This document shows, piece by piece, positions 24,379-34,114 of a stretch of DNA of 64,000 nt. This DNA comes from CAVQXR01 sp046330455. Lineage in GTDB: Bacteria > Actinomycetota > Thermoleophilia > Gaiellales > Gaiellaceae. Both the position numbers and the translations under genes were made by a program. Every line of letters starts with the position of its first letter. The first letter of the stretch is position 1. The notes below the pieces were generated by a model. It ran no database searches and was not told where the DNA came from. It worked only from the letters and a program-made list of their open reading frames with translations. The stretch spans positions 186,001 through 250,000 of the forward strand of contig JAXLSU010000003.1 in NCBI GenBank assembly GCA_046330455.1, written 5' to 3'.

Positions 24379-24644
24379 TGCGCGCGCGGGTCTGCGTGAC
24401 CGGGCGCGTGCAGGGCGTCTACTTCCGGGCCGAGACGCAGCTCCGCGCCGAGGGGGCAGGGGTCTCGGGCTGGGTTCGCAACGCCGCTGACGGCTCGGTG
24501 GAGGCGGTGTTCGAGGGGGACGCAGGCTCCGTGGAGCACCTGATCGCCTGGTGCCGGCTCGGACCGCGCGGGGCACGCGTCGACGGTGTCGAGGTGAGCT
24601 ACGAGGCCCCGCACGGAGAGACCGGGTTCCGCATCGTCCCGTGA
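24378..24644 (+). CDS. acyP: Acylphosphatase
   Basis: 88 residues, normal length for the family. The phosphate-binding loop GRVQGVYFRAE with the catalytic Arg and the catalytic Asn in SGWVRNAADGSVE are both intact. It hydrolyses carboxyl-phosphate bonds such as 1,3-bisphosphoglycerate or acetyl phosphate. The ATG overlaps the pcm stop (TGATG). Confidence 0.93.
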   Translation: MRARVCVTGRVQGVYFRAETQLRAEGAGVSGWVRNAADGSVEAVFEGDAGSVEHLIAWCRLGPRGARVDGVEVSYEAPHGETGFRIVP

Positions 24645-24678
24645 GCGCTCGCGCGCCCGGCCCGGCCGGCTCTAACCT

Positions 24679-25134
24679 ATGAGCGTGGCGCGCGCGAACG
24701 AGCTCTCTCCGCGGCTGACAGGGTTCCGCGCTGCGGCCGGAACGGCCCTGCGCCGCCCGGGCAACTGGATCCAGCTCCTGCAGTTCTGCGTCGTCGGCGC
24801 GAGCGGCTACCTCGTGAACCTGGCGGTCTTCTCGGTGCTTGTCCACGTCGCGTCCGTGCACTACCTCGCCGCCGCGGTGTGCTCGTTCGCGGTCGCCGTC
24901 ACGAGCAACTACACGTGGAACCGGCTCTGGACGTTCCGGCGCCAGCGCGGCCACGTGGCGATGCAGGGCGTGAAGTTCCTCGTCGTCTCGCTGGCCGCCC
25001 TCGCCGCCAACCTGGGCGTCCTCGCCGCCCTCGTCGAGCTCGGGGTCCCGGAGGTCCCCGCGCAGGCGATCGCGATCGTCGTCGTCACGCCGCTCTCCTT
25101 CCTCGGGAACAAGCTCTGGTCGTTCCGGGTCTGA
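24679..25134 (+). CDS. GtrA-family membrane protein
   Basis: 151 residues with four membrane helices. The first, LLQFCVVGASGYLVNLAVFS, and the loop SNYTWNRLWTFRR are typical of GtrA proteins, which help flip polyprenyl-phosphate sugars in cell-surface polysaccharide assembly. Two polytopic glycosyltransferases follow at once, which supports that role. TAACCT at 24673-24678 sits directly before the ATG; if it is a -10, the GTG at 24685 would be the leaderless start. Confidence 0.88.
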   Translation: MSVARANELSPRLTGFRAAAGTALRRPGNWIQLLQFCVVGASGYLVNLAVFSVLVHVASVHYLAAAVCSFAVAVTSNYTWNRLWTFRRQRGHVAMQGVKFLVVSLAALAANLGVLAALVELGVPEVPAQAIAIVVVTPLSFLGNKLWSFRV

Positions 25135-25139
25135 CCCGG

Positions 25140-26948
25140 ATGCAGCGGACGACGTCCCGGCGCTGGCTCCTGCCGCTCGTCGCCGCGGCGGTGCTCGCTG
25201 CCTTCCTGCCTCCCAACCAGGCGAGCGCAGCCACCTCGCCGGTCTACGACGAGGACGGACGGTTGATCGAGACTCCCTTCGTTCCGCCGGCGCCGGAGCC
25301 CGACCTCAGCGAGGACGAGGCGGTCGAGCTCGCGCGTGCCGACCCGAAGGTCGCCGACTGGCTCGAGCGCTATCCCCGGGACGGGCTGCGAGACGACGCG
25401 AGCTTCGACGAGGGCTCGAACACCTGGACGATCAAGGTCTGGTCGTCCGAGCCGGATGCCGGGCAGGTCGCGCTCGTGAAGGTGGACGATTCGACGGGCC
25501 GCGTCACCGAGGCCTGGACCGGTCCGCAGGTCGCCTGGTCGATGGCGCGGGGATCGAAGGGCTCCTTCGGCCGGTCGATCAACGAGGACTGGATCTGGTG
25601 GCCGCTCGCGGCCGTGTTCTTCGTCGGCCTCGCCGATCTTCGCAGGCCCCTCTCGCTGCGCAACCTCGACCTGCTCGCGCTGCTCTCGTTCTCGGCCTCG
25701 TGGTGGTTCTTCAACGAGGGCGAGATCTTCACCTCCGTACCCCTCGCCTACCCGCCGCTGGTCTACCTGCTGCTCCGGATGCTCTGGATCGGGATTCGCG
25801 GCAGGCCTCCGCGCACGAGCCGGCCCGTCTGGCCCGTCTGGGTGCTCGCGATCGTCGCGATCTTCCTCGCCGGCCTGCGGTTCGGGCTCAACGTCGCGGA
25901 CTCGAACGTGATCGACGTCGGCTACGCAGGCGTGATCGGCGCGCAGCGGATCGTCGACCAGGGCGAGATGCCGTACGGCCACATGCCGGTGCACGAGGGC
26001 GAGGAGTGCGGGAAGCCCGACTCGAACGGGAGCGTCCGCGACCGGGTCCAGACGAACGGTCGCTGCGAGTCCGCGAACGATCGCGGCGACACCTACGGGC
26101 CGGTGAACTACATCGCCTACATCCCGGGGTACCTCGCCTTCGGCTGGAGCGGGAAGTGGGACTCGCTGCCCGCGGCGCACTTCACGGCCCAGCTCTTCGA
26201 CGGGCTGACCCTGATCGGTATCGCCCTCGTCGGCTGGCGGTTCGGGCGCGCCCGGCTCGCGGCCACGCTCGCGCTCGCCTGGACTGCGTACCCGTTCACG
26301 GCCTACGTGTCGAACACGAACGCGAACGACGCGATCCTCCCCTGCTTCCTCGTGTGGGGCTTCTGGCTCGTGTCGTCGCCCCTTGCGCGCGGGCTCTTCG
26401 TCGGGCTCGCCTCGTTCGCGAAGTTTGCCGCCCTGCTCGTCGCCCCGCTCTGGGCCTCCTACCCGGACGGCCTGCGGCGCCCGAGAGCCGTCGTTCTCTT
26501 CGTCGCCGGCTTCGCCCTCGCGGGCGTGCTCGGCTTCTGGGTGGTGTTCCTCGAGCCCGACCCGCTCGAGGCGGCCCGCGTCTTCTACGACCGGACGTTC
26601 GGCTTCCAGCTCGACCGCGACTCACCGTTCTCGATCTGGAACTGGGGTGTCTACCCGGGCTATCCCGACCTCGGGCTCTGGCAGACGGTGCTCAAGGTGG
26701 CGCTCGTCGCGTCGGCGATCGTCCTCGCCTTCGTCCCGAGGACGAAGAGCGAGCTCCAGCTCGCCGCGCTCACGGGCTTCCTGCTCGTCGGGTTCCAGAT
26801 CGTCCTGACCCACTGGTTCTACCTGTACATCCCGTGGTTCCTGCCCTTCGTCGCGTTCGCCGTCGTCGCGGCGCAGCGCACGCGGGAGCAGGCCGTCGAG
26901 GAGACCGGTGAGCGCCACTACCCCCAGCTTGCAGGCTCGCCGGGTTGA
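25140..26948 (+). CDS. GT-C type membrane glycosyltransferase with an extracytoplasmic N-terminal domain
   Basis: 602 residues. It has a signal peptide or first helix (WLLPLVAAAVLAAFLPP), then about 130 exported residues resembling a PepSY-like beta domain (SEDEAVELARADPKVADWLE, VALVKVDDSTGRVTEAWTG), then ten or more membrane helices. An acidic site in the first large loop (FGLNVADSNVIDVGYAG) and YGPVNYIAYIPGYLAFGW fit polyprenol-phosphate sugar-dependent GT-C enzymes. It overlaps the next gene by 41 bases. The donor and acceptor are unknown; the fused N-terminal domain is unusual. Confidence 0.7.
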   Translation: MQRTTSRRWLLPLVAAAVLAAFLPPNQASAATSPVYDEDGRLIETPFVPPAPEPDLSEDEAVELARADPKVADWLERYPRDGLRDDASFDEGSNTWTIKVWSSEPDAGQVALVKVDDSTGRVTEAWTGPQVAWSMARGSKGSFGRSINEDWIWWPLAAVFFVGLADLRRPLSLRNLDLLALLSFSASWWFFNEGEIFTSVPLAYPPLVYLLLRMLWIGIRGRPPRTSRPVWPVWVLAIVAIFLAGLRFGLNVADSNVIDVGYAGVIGAQRIVDQGEMPYGHMPVHEGEECGKPDSNGSVRDRVQTNGRCESANDRGDTYGPVNYIAYIPGYLAFGWSGKWDSLPAAHFTAQLFDGLTLIGIALVGWRFGRARLAATLALAWTAYPFTAYVSNTNANDAILPCFLVWGFWLVSSPLARGLFVGLASFAKFAALLVAPLWASYPDGLRRPRAVVLFVAGFALAGVLGFWVVFLEPDPLEAARVFYDRTFGFQLDRDSPFSIWNWGVYPGYPDLGLWQTVLKVALVASAIVLAFVPRTKSELQLAALTGFLLVGFQIVLTHWFYLYIPWFLPFVAFAVVAAQRTREQAVEETGERHYPQLAGSPG

Positions 26949-28149
26949 GCCCCGCGAGGTCGCGATCGCGGCGGCCCTCGGCGCGTTGCTCTTCCTCGTC
27001 TCCTACGGGCTCCTTCACGTCTCGCCCCTCGACGAGCGGCAGATCGTCGACACGGCCGTCTACCAGCGCTACGGCGACGCGATGCTCGATGGGCAGGTCC
27101 CGTACCGGGACTTCGAGCTCGAGTATCCGCCCGCCGCCCTTCCGGCGTTCCTGCTTCCCGCACTCGCCCCCGAGGCCGACTACCGGACCGCGTTCGAGGT
27201 CCTCGTCGTCGTGCTCGGGCTCGGCACTGTCGGTCTCGTCGCGCTCTCGCTGTCGCTGCTGCGTTCGGATCGGACCCGGCTGCTCGCCGGCTGTGCGCTC
27301 GCGGGGCTCGCGCCGCTCGCGCTCGGAACGGTGGTGCTCACGCGCTTCGACCTCTGGCCGGCCTTCCTGACGGCCGGCGCGATCGCCGCCACGCTCGCGC
27401 GCCGCGAGCGGCTCGCGCTCGGGATCCTCGGGCTCGCGGCAGCGGCGAAGATCTACCCGGCGCTGCTCCTGCCCGTCCTGCTCCTGTATGCGTGGCGCCG
27501 CGGCGGCCCGAGGCTCGCCCTCGGCGGCCTGGCGGCGTTCTCGGCCGTCGTGATCGCGTGCCTGCTCCCGTTCGCGCTCATCGCCCCTCACGGGCTCGCG
27601 GAGGCGTTCACAACGCAGGCCGGCCGGCCGCTCCAGCTCGAGAGCCTCGGCTCGGGGCTCCTGCTCGCGGCCCACCAGCTCGACGCGTACCTGCCGACCG
27701 TCGTGAACAGCCACGGGTCGCAGAACCTGCTCGGAAGCCTGCCGGACGGGCTGGCAGCCGTCCAGACGGCGCTGCAGGTCGTCGCGGTCGCGGGAATCTG
27801 GCTCCTGTTCGCCGTTGGGCGCCGCGGGCCCGAACAGCTCGTTGCGGCGTCGGCCGGCTCCGTGTGCGCGTTCATCGCGTTCGGCAAGGTGCTCTCCCCG
27901 CAGTTCGCGATCTGGCTCGTGCCGCTCGTACCGCTCGTCGGCGGAGGGCTCGGCATCGCCGCGTCCGGCCTGCTCGTGCTCGTGCTCGTGCTGACGCAGC
28001 TGTGGTTTCCGCAGCGCTACTGGCACCTCGTCGCCCTCGAGGCGGGCCCGACGTGGCTGCTCGTCGCGCGGAACGTGCTGCTCGTCGCCCTGACCGTCGT
28101 GCTCGCCGCTGCTACGGCACCGGGACGCGAACGGTCTCGCAGCTCGTAG
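26908..28149 (+). CDS. GT87-like polyprenyl-phosphate mannosyltransferase
   Basis: 413 residues, about ten membrane helices. The GT87/DUF2029 pattern is visible: DTAVYQRYGDAMLDGQVPYR, DFELEYPPAALPAF, LTRFDLWPAFLTA and AAKIYPALLLPVLLL, ending with FGKVLSPQFAIWLVPLVPL. Actinobacterial members add mannose to cell-wall glycans or lipids using polyprenyl-phosphate-mannose. The GTG start lies within the preceding GT-C gene. Its last 38 bases overlap the convergent ymdB gene. Confidence 0.82.
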   Translation: MSATTPSLQARRVEPREVAIAAALGALLFLVSYGLLHVSPLDERQIVDTAVYQRYGDAMLDGQVPYRDFELEYPPAALPAFLLPALAPEADYRTAFEVLVVVLGLGTVGLVALSLSLLRSDRTRLLAGCALAGLAPLALGTVVLTRFDLWPAFLTAGAIAATLARRERLALGILGLAAAAKIYPALLLPVLLLYAWRRGGPRLALGGLAAFSAVVIACLLPFALIAPHGLAEAFTTQAGRPLQLESLGSGLLLAAHQLDAYLPTVVNSHGSQNLLGSLPDGLAAVQTALQVVAVAGIWLLFAVGRRGPEQLVAASAGSVCAFIAFGKVLSPQFAIWLVPLVPLVGGGLGIAASGLLVLVLVLTQLWFPQRYWHLVALEAGPTWLLVARNVLLVALTVVLAAATAPGRERSRSS

Positions 28150-28894
28150 CGCGGCCGTCGGCTCCGCACTCGACGAGCGCCCCCTCGATCCGCACGCCGC
28201 CGTCGGCCGGCTGGAAGCGCACGGGCAGGCCGGTCTGCATCCGGCGGACCGCGAGCTCGGCCCGGACGCCGATCACGGAGTCGTGCGGGCCGGTCATCCC
28301 GGCGTCGGTGAGCGCGGCAGTTCCGCCGGGGAGCACGCGGGGATCGTTCGTCTGGACGTGCGTGTGCGTCCCGATCACTGCAGTCACCTGACCGTCGAGG
28401 AGGTGTGCGAGCGCGATCTTCTCGCTCGTGGCCTCCGCGTGGAAATCGACGATGACGATCGGCGTCTGCGCCCGCACCTCGCGGACGAGGCGCTCGGCGA
28501 CGAGGAAGGGATGGGTGTGCGCGCTCATGAACAGCGACCCGAGCAGGTTGACCACGCCGACCTTCGTGCCGTCACGCCCGGCGATGACCGTCGTACCGCG
28601 TCCCGGCGCCCCGGCTCCGCCGAGGTTCGCGGGCCGTAGCACGCGGTCGGAGCTCTGGAGCAGGGGTCGCAGATCGTCGTGACGCCACACGTGGTTTCCT
28701 GTGGTCACGACGTCCGCCCCCCGCTCGAGCAGCCGGCCGGCGAGCTTCGCGGTGAGTCCTGCCCCGTCGGCGGCGTTCTCGCCGTTCAGCACGCAGAAGT
28801 CGACGCCGAGCTCGTCGCGAAGCGCGGGCAGACGTGACTCGACCGCCCGCCGACCCGGCGGCCCGAAGACGTCGGCGACGATGAGGATCCTCAG
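28112..28894 (-). CDS. ymdB: YmdB-family metallophosphoesterase (2',3'-cyclic nucleotide phosphodiesterase)
   Basis: 260 residues, normal for the TIGR00282 family. The N-terminus RILIVADVFGPPGRRAVE provides the first metal Asp, VLNGENAADG the NGEN motif, TTGNHVWRHDD the GNH motif, VIVDFHAEATSEK and GTHTHVQTND the His ligands. Such enzymes hydrolyse cyclic nucleotides and affect RNA turnover and biofilm choice in Bacillus. No ATG, GTG or TTG lies upstream of residue 35; the family N-terminus begins right after a CTG at 28894, preceded by GGGAG at eight bases, so CTG is the probable start. Confidence 0.88.
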   Translation of the reverse strand: MRILIVADVFGPPGRRAVESRLPALRDELGVDFCVLNGENAADGAGLTAKLAGRLLERGADVVTTGNHVWRHDDLRPLLQSSDRVLRPANLGGAGAPGRGTTVIAGRDGTKVGVVNLLGSLFMSAHTHPFLVAERLVREVRAQTPIVIVDFHAEATSEKIALAHLLDGQVTAVIGTHTHVQTNDPRVLPGGTAALTDAGMTGPHDSVIGVRAELAVRRMQTGLPVRFQPADGGVRIEGALVECGADGRATSCETVRVPVP

Positions 28895-28931
28895 AGCTTC
28901 CGCTCCCTCGAGTCGCGTCCGAAGCAGGGCA

Positions 28932-29720
28932 CTACTGGAGCGCGACTCGGGCGGCCGAACGCACCTCGACGAGGACGTACTGGCCGCTGTCCTGGGTGTG
29001 CTCGGCGAGTGCGGACGACTGCACCGAGGAGAGGTCGAGCACCGTCCCCATCTTCGTGCGCGCAGCGGCGACGGTGGAGCCGATCGTCAGCGCCTCGTCG
29101 GGGTCGAGGTTCGTGAGCGACACGACGAGGCTCGGGCTCGCCGCCGCCTGGATGTCGATCTGCACCCCGAACTGCTCGCCGTCGATGTAGCGGGGCGTGA
29201 TCCCGATCACCGTTCCGTCGACGGGTGCGTAGACGTCCGTGCCAACCGGGGCACCGACGGCGAGACCCGAGGTCTCGGGGCCGGACTCACCTCCCAGGAG
29301 GTAGTAGCGGATCGCCCCGCGGTCCTGGCCGAAGAGCTTGCGGAACAGGCGCGTGAACACGCCCGCGTTCGCCTGGGTGCCGACGGGCTCGAGCCCGAGC
29401 GCGCCCTGCCCGGCCGCGAAGTAGCCGATCGCGGTCACCCGCGGCTGGTTGACCGGTAGGTAGACGCGCAGGTCGCTGTGGAGCGCAACGACCTGCGGGG
29501 TCGGCGGTCCGGCCGGAAGCAGACGGGACGCATCGGCGACCGGCACCGGCTCGGTCGTCTCCGCGGAGTCGAACGCGAGAACGGCGACGGAGACCGCCAC
29601 GGCAGCCGCGACGATCGCCACCCAGAGCACGTGCAGCCGGCGCGCTCGCGCGCGCCGCTCCGTCGACCGCGCCCGCAGTTCCGCGCGCGCGGCGAATCCT
29701 GGCGCCTGGGGCCGGGCCAT
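28932..29720 (-). CDS. Membrane-anchored, degenerate M23 (LytM-like) domain protein
   Basis: 262 residues. A basic N-terminus precedes one membrane helix (VLWVAIVAAAVAVSVAVLAF), so the rest is extracytoplasmic. The C-terminal domain follows the M23 fold (VGTDVYAPVDGTVIGI, then GVQIDI, LTIGSTVAAARTKMGTV, GQYVLVEV), but the zinc ligands are missing: no H-x3-D before the VGTDVYAP strand and no H-x-H in the last strand (GQYVLVEV). It is probably a non-catalytic regulator or structural protein of the wall. The ATG at 29720 is chosen from the TACCGT box seven bases upstream. Confidence 0.7.
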   Translation of the reverse strand: MARPQAPGFAARAELRARSTERRARARRLHVLWVAIVAAAVAVSVAVLAFDSAETTEPVPVADASRLLPAGPPTPQVVALHSDLRVYLPVNQPRVTAIGYFAAGQGALGLEPVGTQANAGVFTRLFRKLFGQDRGAIRYYLLGGESGPETSGLAVGAPVGTDVYAPVDGTVIGITPRYIDGEQFGVQIDIQAAASPSLVVSLTNLDPDEALTIGSTVAAARTKMGTVLDLSSVQSSALAEHTQDSGQYVLVEVRSAARVALQ

Positions 29721-29727
29721 CGAAGGC

Positions 29728-29733
29728 ACGGTA
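29728..29733 (-). promoter_or_regulatory. -10 box of the M23-like gene (leaderless)
   Basis: TACCGT on the minus strand, seven bases before ATG at 29720; it lies inside the longer alternative frame that begins with TTG at 29756, arguing against that start. Confidence 0.5.
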
Positions 29734-29854
29734 GCGGACGTGCCGGTGCGTTTCAACGGGAGGCGTACGCTCCGGCCTCGCCGGAGATGGACGATTTGCA
29801 GGGTGTTTTGGGGCTAGACACCCGCGTCCTGGTGGTACCATCGCCGCTCCCGCG

Positions 29855-30525
<671 letters not shown>

Positions 30526-30529
<4 letters not shown>

Positions 30530-31872
30530 GAGCGGCCCGGCTGCTGCTGCGCAAGGACCTCCGCGTCCTCGTCCGCTCGCGCGCCCTGCTCGTCGCGCTC
30601 GTCGTCTACCCGCTCGTGATCGCAGTGATCGTCGCGCTCGTCGTGCGCTACGCGGCCGATCGGCCGCGAATCGCGCTCGTCGACGAGGACGGGCTACCGG
30701 GCGAGATCGTCGTCGGCGACGCCACGTTCGACGTCCAGCGCCTCCTCGATCGGGCGGCGGAGGACGTCGAGCTCGTCCCGCTTCCGCGCGACGAGGCGCA
30801 GCGCCGGCTCGCAAACGGCGACATCCTCGGGATCGTCGTCGTTCCGAGCGGGTTCGAGCGCCGGATCCGGGGGATGATCGAGAGCCCGACGCTCGTGCTC
30901 GAGGTGGCCGAGGGCGGGCTGTCGAACCGGGTCGTCGAGAAGGTCCAGGCGCTCGTCTTCGCCGTCAACCGGGAGCTGCAGGACGCCTACATCGAGGCGA
31001 ACCTCCGCTACGTCGACCTGCTCCTGAACGGCGGGCCCGGGAGCTTCCTCGGCAACGACTTCGAGGTGATCGGCCTCGGAGAGGCGGCAAAGCGGCTCGA
31101 GCCGCTGACCCGGCATGCCGACCCCGAGATCGCGCAGGAGGCGACGGAGCTCCTGACCTTCGTTCGCCAGGCGACGCTCGCGATCGAGAACGTCGACGCG
31201 GCGCTCGAGGCGACCGCCCATCCGGTCGAGCTCGAGCGCTCGGAGGTCGAGGGCCGTGCGCTCCTGCTCGGAAGCACGGTGCAGGCCTACGCGATCACGC
31301 TCACGCTCGGGTTCGTCTCGCTGCTCCTGGCTGCGGCGGGAATCGCTGCCGAGCGCGATGAGAACGTGATCGGACGCCTGATCCGCCGTCCCGTGAGCCG
31401 TTCCGCGCTCGTCGGGGAGAAGCTCGGCTTCGTCGCGCTCGTCGGCGGCGCGATCGGGCTCGTGCTCGCCGTCGTGTTCGGCCTCGTCGTCGAGATCGGC
31501 GATCTTCCGGGCGGGGAGCCGTGGGCACGCCTGCCTCTGATCGTGCTCGGTCTGCTCCTCGGCGGCGCCGCCTTCGGTGCCGTGGGCGTGCTCGTGGGGG
31601 CGCTCGCGCGGGAGGCCAGGGCGGCGACGCTCGTCGCGTTCCTCGTCGCCCTCCCGATGATGTTGCTGGGCCTCGTGCCGCGCTCGGCCGTCGACGCGGC
31701 GGGGTGGATCTCGGACGGGTTCCCGTTCGTCCACACGGCCCGGCTGCTCTCCGCCGCGCTCGGGAGCACCGATCCCGCGGTGCCAGTGCTCAGGGAGGCC
31801 GCCTGGCTCGTCGGCCTCGCCCTCGTCTACGCCGCCGCGGCCAGGCTGTCCGTGCGAAGATTGTTGACGTGA
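30526..31872 (+). CDS. ABC-2 type exporter permease
   Basis: 448 residues in the NatB/YhaP-like layout. One N-terminal membrane helix (LLVALVVYPLVIAVIVALVV) is followed by an exported domain of about 200 residues (IALVDEDGLPGEIVVGD onward) and five or six C-terminal helices (LGFVSLLLAAAGIAAERDEN). It overlaps both its ATPase (GTGA) and hemB (GTGA), so exporter and heme genes are co-transcribed. Linkage with heme genes could mean porphyrin export, but this is only contextual. Confidence 0.82.
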
Positions 31873-32840
31873 GCGCCTTTCCCGTCACACGGCTGCGCCG
31901 CCTGCGCCGGACGCCGAGCCTGCGCACGCTCGTTCGCGAGACCCGCCTCTCGCTCGACGATGTCGTCTATCCCGTGTTCGTGTGCCCCGGGGAGGGCATC
32001 GTGGAGCCGCTGCCCGGACTCGCGGGGATCGGGCGCCACTCGGTCGACACCCTCTGCGACGAGGCCGAGGAGCTGGCCCGCCTCGGCGTTCGGGCCCTGC
32101 TCCTGTTCGGGATCCCCGAGGAGAAGGACGAGGCTGCCTCCGGCGCCTACGACGACGACGGGATCGTCCAGCAGGCGCTGCGCGCAGTCCGCGAGCGGAC
32201 CTCCGAGCTCGTGCTGATGACCGACGTCTGCCTGTGCGAGTACATGTCGCACGGACACTGCGGGATCGTTCACGAGGGCGAGATCGCGAACGACCTGTCG
32301 CTCGAGCTGCTCGCGCGTACGGCCGTCAGCCATGCCGCAGCCGGCGCCGACGTCGTTGCGCCGAGCGACATGATGGACGGCCGGGTCGGAGCGATCCGGG
32401 CGCAGCTCGACGCCGAGGGGCTCGAGAACGTGCCGGTGATCGCGTACTCGGCGAAGTTCGCGTCGGCGTTCTACGGTCCGTTCCGGGAGGTGGCCGAGTC
32501 GGCCCCGGCGTTCGGCGACCGGCGTAGCTACCAGATGGACCCGCCGAACCTCCGCGAGGCCCTCAGAGAGTGCGCGCTCGACGTGGAGGAGGGCGCCGAC
32601 ATGATCATGGTCAAGCCCGCGCTGCCGTACCTCGACGTGATCCGGGCGGCGCGGGAGCGGTTCGACCTCCCGGTTGCCGCGTACAACGTCAGCGGCGAGT
32701 ACGCGATGGTCAAGGCCGCGGCCGCGAGCGGCTGGCTCGAGGAGGAGCGTGCCGCGCTGGAGTGCCTGACGGCGATCAAGCGCGCCGGTGCCGACCTGAT
32801 CTTCACCTACTGGGCGCGAGACCTCGCCCGCTGGCTGTGA
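31869..32840 (+). CDS. hemB: Porphobilinogen synthase (delta-aminolevulinate dehydratase)
   Basis: 323 residues. The metal-site segment DVCLCEYMSHGHCG has the Cys triad of the zinc-type enzyme. The two active-site lysines are in AYSAKFASAFYGPFR and MIMVKPALPYLD. It condenses two 5-aminolevulinate molecules into porphobilinogen in heme synthesis. The GTG start overlaps the permease stop, and hemL follows with a GTGA overlap; ALA is made by HemL from glutamate-1-semialdehyde, consistent with the C5 pathway. Confidence 0.96.
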   Translation: MSAFPVTRLRRLRRTPSLRTLVRETRLSLDDVVYPVFVCPGEGIVEPLPGLAGIGRHSVDTLCDEAEELARLGVRALLLFGIPEEKDEAASGAYDDDGIVQQALRAVRERTSELVLMTDVCLCEYMSHGHCGIVHEGEIANDLSLELLARTAVSHAAAGADVVAPSDMMDGRVGAIRAQLDAEGLENVPVIAYSAKFASAFYGPFREVAESAPAFGDRRSYQMDPPNLREALRECALDVEEGADMIMVKPALPYLDVIRAARERFDLPVAAYNVSGEYAMVKAAAASGWLEEERAALECLTAIKRAGADLIFTYWARDLARWL

Positions 32841-34114
32841 CCGGGCCGCGTTCGACCGACCTGTTCCGGCGCGCCAGGACGCTCGTCCCGGGCGGCGTGA
32901 ACTCGCCCGTGCGGGCGATGAAGGCGGTGGGCGTCGAGGCTCCGCCCTTCATCAGGCGCGGCGAGGGGGCGTGGGTCGAGGACGAGGACGGCAACCGCTA
33001 CGTCGACTGGGTGATGTCGTGGGGCCCGCTGATCCTCGGGCACGCGGATCCCGAGGTCGTCGCGGCCGTCCAGGCGGCGGCCGCCGAGGGAACGACGTTC
33101 GGCGCGCCGACGGAGCGCGAGGTCGAGCTGGCCGCCGAGATCGTCGACGCGATCCCCTCGGTCGAGATGGTCCGGCTCGTGTCGTCGGGAACGGAGGCCG
33201 CGATGTCGGCGATCCGCCTCGCGCGCGGCTTCACGCGGCGCGACCGGGTGCTGAAGTTCTCCGGCTGCTACCACGGCCACGCCGACGCTCTGCTCGCGAG
33301 CGCGGGCTCGGGCCTCGCCACGCTCGCGATCCCGTCGACGCCCGGCGTCCCGACGCAGGCGACGGCGGACACCGTCGTCTGCCCCTTCAACACGGTCGAC
33401 GCCGCCGCGGCGGCAGTGGAGCGGTACGGCGAGGGGCTCGCGGCCGTCCTCGTGGAGCCCGTCGCCGGAAACATGGGCGTCGTCCCACCGGAGCCGGGCT
33501 TTCTCGAGGCGCTCCGCCGCCTCTGCGACGCTTCCGGCGCGCTGCTCGTCTTCGACGAGGTGATGACGGGCTTCCGCGTCGCTCGGGGTGGAGCGCAGGA
33601 GCGGTTCGGCGTCAGGCCCGACCTCACGGTTCTCGGCAAGATCGTCGGCGGCGGGCTTCCGCTCGCCGCGTTCGGAGGGCGCGCCGACGTGATGGCCGAG
33701 CTCGCCCCGAGCGGAAGCGTCTACCAGGCGGGCACCCTGTCGGGGAACCCGCTCGCGACCGCGGCTGCGCTCGTCGCGCTCCGCCGCCTGCGCGACCCCG
33801 CCGTGTACGACGGGCTCGAGCGCGACGGCGCCCGGCTCGAAGCGGGGCTTCGCGAAGCCGCGGGAGACGCACCGGTCACGCTTCAGCGGGTCGGCTCGAT
33901 GGCGACCCTGTTCTTTCGCGAGGGGCCGGTCAGGACGTTCGACGAGGCGGCTGCGAGCGACACCGACCGGTACGCCGCCTTCTTCCGCCACCTGCTCGGA
34001 CGGGGCGTCTACCTGGCCCCCTCGCAGTTCGAGGCGATGTTCCTGTCGACCGCTCACGGCGCCGCGGAGATCGAGCGGACGGTCGAGGCCGCGGCCGAGT
34101 TCTTCCGCCCGTGA
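32837..34114 (+). CDS. hemL: Glutamate-1-semialdehyde 2,1-aminomutase
   Basis: 425-residue class III PLP aminomutase. VPGGVNSPVRAMKAV at the N-terminus is diagnostic; VSSGTEAAMSAIRLAR, GCYHGHADALL, DEVMTGFRVA and the Schiff-base Lys in VLGKIVGGGLP complete the active site. It produces 5-aminolevulinate for HemB, encoded upstream. The stop overlaps the GTG of the next unknown gene. Confidence 0.96.
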   Translation: MTGPRSTDLFRRARTLVPGGVNSPVRAMKAVGVEAPPFIRRGEGAWVEDEDGNRYVDWVMSWGPLILGHADPEVVAAVQAAAAEGTTFGAPTEREVELAAEIVDAIPSVEMVRLVSSGTEAAMSAIRLARGFTRRDRVLKFSGCYHGHADALLASAGSGLATLAIPSTPGVPTQATADTVVCPFNTVDAAAAAVERYGEGLAAVLVEPVAGNMGVVPPEPGFLEALRRLCDASGALLVFDEVMTGFRVARGGAQERFGVRPDLTVLGKIVGGGLPLAAFGGRADVMAELAPSGSVYQAGTLSGNPLATAAALVALRRLRDPAVYDGLERDGARLEAGLREAAGDAPVTLQRVGSMATLFFREGPVRTFDEAAASDTDRYAAFFRHLLGRGVYLAPSQFEAMFLSTAHGAAEIERTVEAAAEFFRP

